NCBI GenBank assembly: GCA_012103495.1
Contig: WLWR01000012.1
Coordinates: 1-17,249, forward strand
Origin: Legionellales bacterium
GTDB lineage: Bacteria; Pseudomonadota; Gammaproteobacteria; WLWR01
Reading direction: 5' to 3'
DNA length: 17,249 bases
The notes under the pieces are model-generated. The model was given only the letters and a program-made list of their open reading frames with translations. It was not told where the DNA came from and did no database searches. Positions 6,404 to 13,392 of the stretch are shown in pieces; position 1 is the stretch's first letter; each line of letters starts with the position of its first letter. A program made the position numbers and the translations under genes.

Positions 6404-7492
6404 ATGCAAAGAAGAACTAATACGACGACTAATCAATTGGACAAAAGCCCCGACACTGTTTCACAATTAGGTTTTTTCATAAAACAAAGTGAAATGCCCC
6501 AAGAGAAAGCATCAACCCCCACAGATTGTGTTAAGCGCCATTTGCCTTCTGCTATGGCAATAAAGATGATTCGACAAACCATCAGGCAGTTTGATGCCCG
6601 TTTTGCTAGTTCTGTGGAATACATTCCTCAGGCTAGTAGGGACGAAGTTCTAAAAATGATGCTGTATATGTCTAAGCGTATTAGTTTATCGACCATCAAA
6701 CCCGACATACGAATCCGCAAATCCGACGGAAAACAGATCAAAAATACAAATTCCAGTGCTCGCTTGTATATAGAGATGGAACTTTTAAGTACCTCTTTAG
6801 AATATATGATACAGGCTGGGGAAAAATTTAAAAATGGAAACATGACGCAAGCTCAGTGCGCTGTCGCAATCAATAACACTATAGGGTGTTTATGGAATTA
6901 CATTGCTAGACAGATGCCAGGACCGCAGAAATATACTGAGTCTACATCCTCCTTGAATCCGTTGGCTATAGAAATAGAAAAAGATTCAGTGAAGCTAAGA
7001 GGAGAACCGAGCATCACGGATTGTTTGATCCGCCATATTAGGGTTGACCTTCGTAACTTATCAGCCGATTTTCAAAGTAAAATTTTGGATCATCAAAAAT
7101 ATCTTGATAGAGCTAGTGCTTATATTCCTCTGGTTAGTAAGAATGAAATTCTAAAAATAATTTCGCATATGTTTTTCGTTATTAATTCAACAGAACTCAA
7201 CGTAATTAAGTCAACAAAACTCAAAGTAGAAAAAATCACTACTTCATTTTTACAAAGTACAATATTCTTAAAGCCTTCTTTAATAGTAATGGAGCAGGCT
7301 GGAAGAGATTTTGAAAGTGGGAAAATAACGGAAACCCAATGCACTGATATACTCAATCGTACTACAAAACTCTTATCGAATTTTATTAAAAAAAATGGGG
7401 CCTCTTCTTCAAGTTATCCGAAAGCCTTACCCTCAGAACAAGATGTATGCTTAGCAGATGAGGGTTCCTCTGCTCAGATCCAGTACAGTTGA
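6404..7492 (+). CDS. Hypothetical protein made of two copies of an unrecognised domain
   Basis: A 362-residue protein of unknown function. It contains two related halves of about 130 residues. The first (about 38-171) has TDCVKRH, YIPQASRDEVLKMMLYM, IQAGEKFKNG and QAQCAVAINNT. The second (about 203-332) has TDCLIRH, YIPLVSKNEILKIISHM, EQAGRDFESG and ETQCTDILNRT. Matching motifs are 161-167 residues apart. Both halves look mainly helical. No signal peptide, membrane segment or catalytic motif was found. The N-terminal 37 residues and the C-terminal 30 are polar and probably disordered. GGAG at 6390-6393 lies ten bases before the ATG. Base composition is richer in AT than the housekeeping genes. 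Position inside the island and lack of partners fit a host-interaction protein, but this is inference. Confidence 0.75.
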   Translation: MQRRTNTTTNQLDKSPDTVSQLGFFIKQSEMPQEKASTPTDCVKRHLPSAMAIKMIRQTIRQFDARFASSVEYIPQASRDEVLKMMLYMSKRISLSTIKPDIRIRKSDGKQIKNTNSSARLYIEMELLSTSLEYMIQAGEKFKNGNMTQAQCAVAINNTIGCLWNYIARQMPGPQKYTESTSSLNPLAIEIEKDSVKLRGEPSITDCLIRHIRVDLRNLSADFQSKILDHQKYLDRASAYIPLVSKNEILKIISHMFFVINSTELNVIKSTKLKVEKITTSFLQSTIFLKPSLIVMEQAGRDFESGKITETQCTDILNRTTKLLSNFIKKNGASSSSYPKALPSEQDVCLADEGSSAQIQYS

Positions 7493-7513
7493 GTTTGACT
7501 ATACTGACTCAAT

Positions 7514-7548
7514 AAAAAACGGGTGATCTTGAGCCATTGAGATCACCC
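7514..7548 (-). terminator. Rho-independent terminator, minus orientation
   Basis: GGGTGATCT (7521-7529) pairs with AGATCACCC (7540-7548) around a 10-nt loop. Read on the minus strand the stem is followed by GTTTTTT, the expected U-tract. It would stop transcripts coming from secF, whose end is about 435 nt away. In the plus direction it lies shortly after the 362-aa gene but has no T-run, so it would be weak there. Confidence 0.7.
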
Positions 7549-7600
7549 ACAGTATTGAAACAACGCCGTGGGTTGCGTTATCGATTGTAAGGAGATGATT

Positions 7601-7672
7601 ATGTTATATTGGGCGGCTATTTTTTAGTGATTGCATAGATTGCCGGCGTATTTAGTTTCACTGGTATTTACT
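7601..7672 (+). pseudogene. Broken gene for a DUF1328/YtjA-type small membrane protein
   Basis: A strong ribosome-binding site AAGGAG (7589-7594) precedes ATG at 7601. The frame reads MLYWAAIF and hits TAG (7625-7627). Moving back one base in the T run gives LVIA, another TAG (7636-7638), then IAGVFSFTGI. Together this matches the start of the short DUF1328 family (typically MLRWALIFLVIALIAGLFGFTGIA). One T appears lost from the homopolymer, and there is one additional stop; the usual second hydrophobic segment is not seen downstream. Clearly decayed unless both changes are sequencing errors. Confidence 0.7.
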
Positions 7673-7800
7673 CATTCAACCTCAAGATACGACCGCTGTT
7701 TATGGTCGGTAAACTTTTGACCTGCTCATGATGTAACTGTAACCATCATCATAAAGAAGTACGTATCTATTCACCACAGTTCAGCGAAAAGCGATCTTTA

Positions 7801-7966
7801 GCGCATCTTGAAGTGGAATGGGGCTATACCTCGTACATGAAGATGCGAATTTTAAGCGCGCATTGGACGGCATCTTGTGCCGTCCAATGCACACTTAAAA
7901 TGCCCACTGAAAAATTTTACCACCCGGTGAATAGGATTCGCACCTTCAAGTACAATGGGTATCGTA
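7801..7966. repeat. Nested hairpin element between the island and secF
   Basis: The inner stem GCATTGGACGGCA (7860-7872) pairs perfectly with 7878-7890 around a 5-nt loop and continues with few mismatches out to 7849/7901. An outer pair, GTACATGAAGATGCGAAT (7833-7850) and 7936-7953, is complementary at 16 of 18 positions. Flanking sequences 7807-7828 and 7944-7964 resemble the arm of the palindrome at 13282-13321. This looks like a small mobile-type repeat (REP or MITE-like) or a structured RNA. The rest of the gap 7673-7800 shows nothing I can name. Confidence 0.6.
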
Positions 7967-7983
7967 CAGACAACACTATAAAA

Positions 7984-8898
7984 TTAAGGCCGCTCATCCG
8001 CCACTTTCTTACTCGGCGCCAAGTCACTACGTTTTAATCCCAACACCAGTGACAAAGCGCCGGCCACGTAGATGGAAGAGTAAGTGCCAAACACCACACC
8101 GATAATCAATGCCAGTGAAAAACCACGGATGGTTTCGCCACCATAGAGAAATAACACCACCACCACCACCAACGTTAACGCCGAAGTCATGATGGTACGC
8201 GACAAGGTTTGATTGATGGACAAATTCATAATTTCCATCACCGAAGCATGGCGAATTTTACGAAAATTTTCCCGCACCCGATCAAATACCACAATCGTAT
8301 CGTTGAGTGAATAGCCAATCACCGCCAACACCGCCGCCAACACTTTCAAATCAAACTCAATTTGCCACAAAGAAAAAATACCCAAGATCAAAATCGGATC
8401 ATGAATCAATGCCACGATTGCACTGATGGCAAATCGATATTCAAACCGCAAAGCAACATAAATCATAATGGCAATCATCGATACCACAATCGCCAGTGCC
8501 CCTTTGGTCGCCAACTCCTGCCCAACTTGTGGACCAACAAATTCCACCCGGCGAATTTCAGCCTCTGGCAACAATTGGATAATTTGTTGCATCATCGCCG
8601 CATGCTCTAAATCGGCTTTCGGTGCTAAGCTAACCAAGACATCACTGGACGTTCCATAGCTCACCACCTGCGCTTCTGAAAAACCCGCTTGGGTCAATGC
8701 CGCACGTATCGCCGGCAAATCAGCGGTTTGTGCAAAGTGCATTTCAATTTGCGTACCACCGGTGAAATCCAAACCCCAATTCAATCCCTTGACCAACAAC
8801 ACAGAAATCGATCCCAACAATAATACAATCGAAACCAGCGCTGTCCATTTACGCACACCCATAAAATCAATTCGTGAATTTGGATTAAAAAATTCCAT
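7984..8898 (-). CDS. secF: Protein translocase subunit SecF
   Basis: Inner-membrane partner of SecD. The SecDF complex uses the proton gradient to help pull proteins out of the SecYEG channel on the periplasmic side. The 304 residues show the usual layout: a first membrane helix (about 17-37), the conserved LDFTGGT (43-49) leading into the periplasmic domain, then five helices between about 132 and 287. GYSLNDTIVVFDRVREN (195-211) is the family signature. The start lies two bases after the secD stop, so translation is probably coupled. The last 137 bases of the gene region are duplicated in inverted orientation at 4699-4835. It appears intact. Confidence 0.97.
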   Translation of the reverse strand: MEFFNPNSRIDFMGVRKWTALVSIVLLLGSISVLLVKGLNWGLDFTGGTQIEMHFAQTADLPAIRAALTQAGFSEAQVVSYGTSSDVLVSLAPKADLEHAAMMQQIIQLLPEAEIRRVEFVGPQVGQELATKGALAIVVSMIAIMIYVALRFEYRFAISAIVALIHDPILILGIFSLWQIEFDLKVLAAVLAVIGYSLNDTIVVFDRVRENFRKIRHASVMEIMNLSINQTLSRTIMTSALTLVVVVVLFLYGGETIRGFSLALIIGVVFGTYSSIYVAGALSLVLGLKRSDLAPSKKVADERP

Positions 8899-8900
8899 CG

Positions 8901-10814
8901 CTACACCGCCGCTTGTGGTAATCGAATGCCTATCGACAATCGCTTCACTTGCCGACGGCCATAAATAAAATTCACCGTTGCACGCGTATAGGCAATCGCC
9001 GTCAACATAGAGGTTAACAACCCAATGGATAAGGTCACCGCAAACCCTTTCACCGGTCCAGTGCCAATGGCAAATAAAATTAACGCCACAATCAACGTGG
9101 TGACATTGGCATCGACGATGGTGGCAAACGCCCGCTCATAACCTGCATAAATCGCTGCTTGCGGACTGGCACCATTACGCAATTCTTCACGAATGCGCTC
9201 ATAAATCAATACATTGGCATCCACTGCCATCCCGACCGTCAACACAATGCCGGCAATCCCTGGCAAGGTCAACGTCGCCCCAATCGCTGACAAAATCGCC
9301 AGTAAAAAAACCAAATTCAACACCAACGCAACATTGGCAACCAAGCCAAACATTCGGTAATACACCAGCATGATTAACAGCACCAACAGCATACCGATTT
9401 GCAGTGAAAAAATACCGCGATCGATATTTTCCTTACCCAGCGTTGGCCCAATGGTACGCTCTTCCACTGGATAAATAGCGGCTGGCAACGCTCCTGCACG
9501 TAAAAGCAACGCTAAGTTGCGCACTTCCTCAGTACTACGCAAGCCAGTAATTTGAAAACTATGCGCCAGCGCGCCTTGAATTGTCGCCACACTGATGACT
9601 GTTTCCATTCGTTCACTGGTACGCACTTCTTCGCCATCGACCATTTTGATTTGCGGTTTACTTTCCACAAACACAATCGCCATCAAATTGCCAATATTGT
9701 CACGGGTAGTCCGCGTAAATAAGCTCTCGCCACCGCCACCCAATTGAATCATCACGGCAGGCCCTGCCGTTTTCTGATCATAGGTTGACTGCGCACTGGT
9801 AATTGAATCACCGCTTAAAATAACTTGGTTTCTTAATAAAATAGGCTGTTCATTATACTTGTATAAGCTGCTGCCAAACGGTACCAAACCACTGGCTTGT
9901 GCCGCGTTAGGATCGTTATCGTAATCGACCAAGCGAAATTCAACCGTTGCCGTGCCACCTAAAATTTGTTTGGCGCGCGCCGCATCCTGGATACCGGGCA
10001 AATCGACCGCCACACGGGTTGCCCCTTGTTGCTGCACTACCGCTTCTCCGACACCCAATTCATTGACACGATTACGCAAAATGCTCATGGTTTGATCCAT
10101 GGTATATTGACGAATGGTATTAATTTCTGAAGGTGATAATTTCCCTTCCAACACCGAACGCCCCTCTTGCGTTTCTTTATCCCAAATAAATTGTATGTAT
10201 TGACTGCGCAAAGTAGAATAAGCCGCGTCTCGATCTTGTGCATTGCGAAACCGAATCACAATCCCAAACCCATCTTGCGACTGGACAACTCCCGCATAGC
10301 GAATCCGTTGTTCCCGCAATGTTTGCGTTGCGTTGCGTTGCAACCCTTCCACTTGACGAGTTAACACACTGGCAAAATCCACTTCCAATAAAAAATTCAC
10401 TCCGCCGCGCAAATCCAATCCCTGCTTCATCGGTTTGGCGCCCAATGCCGCCAACCATGCCGGCGTAGAGGGTACCAAATTCAACGCCACCGTCCAATCA
10501 TCGCCCAACGTTTGGGTCAACACATCAAACGCGGCCAATTGCACATCGGTAGAATCAAAACGCACCCACAGATCTCGATCTTCTATTTTGATGGATTGAT
10601 AAGACAGCTTAGCTGCTTGCAATTGTTCAGCGACCTGTTGTTCAAGCTCGGCTGTTGCATGCACCTGAGCGGCGCTATTGGTAGAAATTTGAATGGCAGG
10701 ATCTTCAGGGTACAGGTTAGGCAGCGCATAAATAATGGCGACCACCACCAAGGCGATCAACAAAGCATTTTTCCACCAGGGATATTGATTTCGAATAGAA
10801 ACGACTCGCCGCAT
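8901..10814 (-). CDS. secD: Protein translocase subunit SecD
   Basis: Large subunit of the SecDF proton-driven export motor. The first membrane helix is at about 17-34, and the periplasmic domains follow, with LDLRGG (134-139) at their start. Five C-terminal helices lie between about 465 and 617 and include the signature GMAVDANVLIYERIREE (529-545), with the Asp of the proton pathway. At 637-638 residues it has the gammaproteobacterial length. Two adjacent ATG codons (10817 and 10814) could start it; neither has a clear Shine-Dalgarno sequence, and I give the second. It lies about 20 nt after yajC and 2 nt before secF, in a queA-tgt-yajC-secD-secF operon. Confidence 0.97.
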   Translation of the reverse strand: MRRVVSIRNQYPWWKNALLIALVVVAIIYALPNLYPEDPAIQISTNSAAQVHATAELEQQVAEQLQAAKLSYQSIKIEDRDLWVRFDSTDVQLAAFDVLTQTLGDDWTVALNLVPSTPAWLAALGAKPMKQGLDLRGGVNFLLEVDFASVLTRQVEGLQRNATQTLREQRIRYAGVVQSQDGFGIVIRFRNAQDRDAAYSTLRSQYIQFIWDKETQEGRSVLEGKLSPSEINTIRQYTMDQTMSILRNRVNELGVGEAVVQQQGATRVAVDLPGIQDAARAKQILGGTATVEFRLVDYDNDPNAAQASGLVPFGSSLYKYNEQPILLRNQVILSGDSITSAQSTYDQKTAGPAVMIQLGGGGESLFTRTTRDNIGNLMAIVFVESKPQIKMVDGEEVRTSERMETVISVATIQGALAHSFQITGLRSTEEVRNLALLLRAGALPAAIYPVEERTIGPTLGKENIDRGIFSLQIGMLLVLLIMLVYYRMFGLVANVALVLNLVFLLAILSAIGATLTLPGIAGIVLTVGMAVDANVLIYERIREELRNGASPQAAIYAGYERAFATIVDANVTTLIVALILFAIGTGPVKGFAVTLSIGLLTSMLTAIAYTRATVNFIYGRRQVKRLSIGIRLPQAAV

Positions 10815-10835
10815 CATGACACATCTAATAATATT

Positions 10836-11174
10836 TTATTCATCAATCGCAGCAATCGTTCCTTTAGGCAGGACTTTAGCAACCGCTGAACGTTGGACTT
10901 TCATTTGCACGCCACTGGCCACATCCATTACCAAAAAATCATCTTTGATTTTTTTAATGGTTCCAATCACGCCACCGCCGGTGACAATTTCATCACCTTC
11001 GCTCAAGCTACCCACCAATTCACGATGCTCTTTGGCACGTTTACTTTGCGGACGCCATAACAGAAAATAAAAAATTAAAACAAAGCCAACCAATAATAAA
11101 ATAGAGCTCCATGCTCCTTCTTTACCGGTTGCAGCCACATCAGCCGCATGAGCCACTTGGATTAACCCATCCAT
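10836..11174 (-). CDS. yajC: Sec translocon accessory protein YajC
   Basis: Small inner-membrane protein that associates with SecDF. The 112 residues have a short N-terminus, one membrane helix (about 23-41, SILLLVGFVLIFYFLLW) followed by the conserved RPQ-KR-KEH, then a soluble domain with the family blocks GDEIVTGGGVIGTI and KVQRSAVAKVLPKG. I start it at 11174 because AGGAG lies seven bases upstream. A longer frame from 11189 would place its start codon overlapping that ribosome-binding site. Its stop is about 20 nt before secD. Confidence 0.95.
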   Translation of the reverse strand: MDGLIQVAHAADVAATGKEGAWSSILLLVGFVLIFYFLLWRPQSKRAKEHRELVGSLSEGDEIVTGGGVIGTIKKIKDDFLVMDVASGVQMKVQRSAVAKVLPKGTIAAIDE

Positions 11175-11190
11175 ATTTTCACTCCTCATG

Positions 11191-11982
11191 TTAACGCAAG
11201 ATTGGCAATTTACCTTGTTCTAAGCAATTACGCAAATTTTGCATAACGTCGATAAAATATTGCAAATTATGAATTAAATTTAAGCGCTTACCGAAAGCCA
11301 ACCCTTGCTGGTGCAATTGATATAAATACGCCCGTGAATACTGTTGACATCCCAAACAAGGACACTGCACACTCACCGGTTGTTGATCAGTTGCATATTG
11401 CGCCTGTGAAATATCAATCCATTGATTGGGGCCAATCACCAAACGTCCATCGCTCGCCCATCGATGCGGCAGTGAACAATAAATTAAATCATTCCCCTGT
11501 TCAACGGCGGTGACAAACGCCTCCCAATCGGTTGTGACTGTCGCATAGCGCAAAGACAATGTTGCCGGTTCCCACACTTGCGATCCCACCACCCACACAT
11601 GCGCGTCAAGTTGTTGTTTCACCTGAGCCAATTGCGCTTCATCCCAAGTCAAATAACGACCATCATAAGGCGAGCGATAACGCAATACCGGCGACATTGC
11701 CACATCCCCACAATCGACAATGGTCAATCCAGTCAAACAAGCCCAACGCGCCAATCCACCTTGTTGGGCAATCACCTGCGCCCCCGGTCGCGCCAACACT
11801 TGCTGCGCTTCAAACACCACCGCCGTCACCTGTAATTGCGCCAATTCATGCGGCGTTAAATCACAAGCCGGTTCCACCGTTAATGGCACCGCCAACGCTG
11901 GCGTCGCAATCGACAATTGCTCGTAAACCGTTAAACACCCTCTGCGTAGGGTTTGTACTGTCTGCTCGATAGTTAGTTTCAT
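11191..11982 (-). CDS. Degenerate tRNA-guanine transglycosylase-like protein (Tgt remnant or paralogue)
   Basis: Tgt exchanges guanine 34 of certain tRNAs for the queuosine precursor preQ1. This protein sits in the canonical tgt position, overlapping queA by ATGA, but has only 263 residues instead of about 370. Recognisable blocks are LARPGAQVIAQQGGLARW (63-80), RSPYDGRYLTWDEAQ (103-117), the zinc site C207-C209-C212-H238 with correct spacing, and YSRAYLYQL (215-223). Key residues are altered: the DSGGFQ active-site block is DCGDVA (90-95), and FDCVMPTR, which holds the nucleophilic Asp, reads IYCSLPHR (167-174), with Tyr at that place. About 100 residues of the barrel between these blocks are missing. 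The frame is open, with no stops, so it is shortened rather than freshly broken. It is probably inactive as a transglycosylase. A structural or RNA-binding role, as in the non-catalytic eukaryotic subunit, is possible. Confidence 0.8.
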   Translation of the reverse strand: MKLTIEQTVQTLRRGCLTVYEQLSIATPALAVPLTVEPACDLTPHELAQLQVTAVVFEAQQVLARPGAQVIAQQGGLARWACLTGLTIVDCGDVAMSPVLRYRSPYDGRYLTWDEAQLAQVKQQLDAHVWVVGSQVWEPATLSLRYATVTTDWEAFVTAVEQGNDLIYCSLPHRWASDGRLVIGPNQWIDISQAQYATDQQPVSVQCPCLGCQQYSRAYLYQLHQQGLAFGKRLNLIHNLQYFIDVMQNLRNCLEQGKLPILR

Positions 11983-13001
11983 AGCAACAACATAGCATCC
12001 CCATAACTAAAAAATCGATACCGCTGGGCCACCGCCGTTTGATAAGCAGCCATCACCGCATCGTAACCAGCAAAAGCACACACCAACATTAATAAAGTGG
12101 ACTCCGGCAAATGAAAATTGGTGATCAACCCATCCACCACCTTAAATTGAAACCCTGGGGTAATAAAAATATCCGTGTCTCCCATATAGGGTTGCAAAAC
12201 ACCGCTCAATGCCGCCGATTCCAAACCACGCACCACTGTGGTCCCCACCGCAATCACCCGTTTGCCTTGTTGTTTGGTATGCTGAATTTGTTGGCAAAGT
12301 GCCGGAGAAACTTCCATCCATTCCCGATGCATTTTGTGGTCACAAATGCGCTCAACCCGTACCGGTACAAAAGTCCCCGCCCCCACATGCAACGTCATAA
12401 ATGCCGTTTGGATCGCTGCCTGCTGAAATTTTTCCAATAATGCCTGAGTAAAATGCAAGCCCGCCGTCGGTGCGGCAACGGCTCCCAAAGATTGTGCATA
12501 CACTGTTTGATAACGTGATTCATCCAATGCATCAGCAGCCCGTTGAATGTACGGTGGCAAAGGCAATTGCCCCAGACGCCGCATCACCTGCTGTATCGAT
12601 TCTGTTGACCTAATTAAACGGCATTGATACAACGCTCCTTCACGATGTTCAATCTGAATGGGGGTCTCATCGGTTAAATAAATTTGGCTGCCCGGTTGCG
12701 GAGCTTTGCTGGCTTTGATTTGAGTTAAAAATTGTTGATCGCTCAATACACGTTCGATCAACAATTCCACTTGTCCCCCAGTGGCCTTGTGTCCAAACAA
12801 GCGAGCGAACATCACCCGCGTATTGTTAAACACTAACAAATCACCGGCTTGCAACCGTGTGATCAATTCCCCAAATTGGTGATGTGCGATGGTTTGACTT
12901 GCGCGATCCAAGGTCAACAATCGACTTTCGTCTCTGGTTTCACGAGGCTGCTGAGCAATCAATTCACTCGGCAATTCATAAGCAAAATCATCGCGCCGCA
13001 T
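11979..13001 (-). CDS. queA: S-adenosylmethionine:tRNA ribosyltransferase-isomerase QueA
   Basis: Transfers the ribosyl part of S-adenosylmethionine to preQ1 in tRNA, forming epoxyqueuosine. Counted from 13001 it has 340 residues, with LVFNNTRV (56-63), LPLPPYI (146-152), APTAGLHFT (177-185), HVGAGTF (205-211), GTTVVRGLES (253-262), GLITNFHLPES (291-301) and FFSYGDAML (330-338). All are family blocks, and the gene looks intact. I prefer the start at 13001 (MRRDDFAYELP), which fits the family; an in-frame ATG at 13025 adds eight residues. Neither has a strong ribosome-binding site. It heads the tgt-yajC-secD-secF operon. Its product needs preQ1 in tRNA, so an intact gene beside a degenerate tgt is puzzling. 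Confidence 0.95.
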   Translation of the reverse strand: MRRDDFAYELPSELIAQQPRETRDESRLLTLDRASQTIAHHQFGELITRLQAGDLLVFNNTRVMFARLFGHKATGGQVELLIERVLSDQQFLTQIKASKAPQPGSQIYLTDETPIQIEHREGALYQCRLIRSTESIQQVMRRLGQLPLPPYIQRAADALDESRYQTVYAQSLGAVAAPTAGLHFTQALLEKFQQAAIQTAFMTLHVGAGTFVPVRVERICDHKMHREWMEVSPALCQQIQHTKQQGKRVIAVGTTVVRGLESAALSGVLQPYMGDTDIFITPGFQFKVVDGLITNFHLPESTLLMLVCAFAGYDAVMAAYQTAVAQRYRFFSYGDAMLLL

Positions 13002-13029
13002 GGTTTTTGGATCAACCCTATGCATTTTA

Positions 13030-13045
13030 AAAATGCCGGCACTAT
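13030..13045 (-). promoter_or_regulatory. Possible queA promoter (-10 region)
   Basis: On the minus strand TGGTATAGT gives an extended -10-like TATAGT 14-20 bp before the upstream ATG. No convincing -35 is seen. If used, transcription would begin very close to the 13025 ATG, which favours the 13001 start. Confidence 0.3.
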
Positions 13046-13170
13046 ACCATGGCCGCCGGATAAAGAGGAATGGTGAATTCTTCGATCATGGATGCATTTA
13101 CGCCCCATTGTCTTTTGTTAGAACACACCAAATCGAGTCGACAAAATATTCACCGACGCAATCGCGTTAC

Positions 13171-13207
13171 CAACCTTAAGGTTGTTTTAATAATAAAGCC
13201 TTATAAT
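13171..13207 (+). promoter_or_regulatory. Promoter candidate with operator-like palindrome
   Basis: A consensus -10, TATAAT (13202-13207), lies downstream of the perfect 14-bp palindrome CAACCTTAAGGTTG (13171-13184), which covers the place of the -35 hexamer. A protein bound to the palindrome would block polymerase. The message would have a leader of about 180 nt before the gene at 13393. The palindrome plus TTTT could also be read as a weak terminator. Between 13046 and 13170 I see nothing. Confidence 0.35.
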
Positions 13208-13281
13208 GCCGGTCATGATATAAATCGCGATTAAAGATAGTATTCCCGATTGCCACGATATATCCACACCATTAAAACACA

Positions 13282-13321
13282 TATACCCATTCCACTTGCA
13301 GCTGCAAGTGGAATGGGTATA
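13282..13321. repeat. Perfect 40-bp palindrome
   Basis: The left half TATACCCATTCCACTTGCAG is followed without spacer by its exact reverse complement. It lies in the leader of the 438-aa gene, 72 bp before the start codon. Relatives of one arm occur at 6099-6118 (end of the tnpB remnant) and, less exactly, at 7807-7828 and 7944-7964, so it belongs to a dispersed repeat family. Confidence 0.85.
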
Positions 13322-13392
13322 GGCCCAGATCGTAAATCCATGGCTGGATTGCAATTTATTTATTTAGAAACAATTATTGGAGATCCGTATCG

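Noticed and set aside
11559..11972. Long forward open frames opposite the tgt-like gene and queA
   Set aside because: They are Pro/His/Thr-rich mirror frames of the coding strand, without ribosome-binding sites.
13282..13321. 40-bp palindrome as an intrinsic terminator
   Set aside because: No T-run follows on either strand, and the arms meet without a loop; related copies elsewhere make a repeat element more likely.
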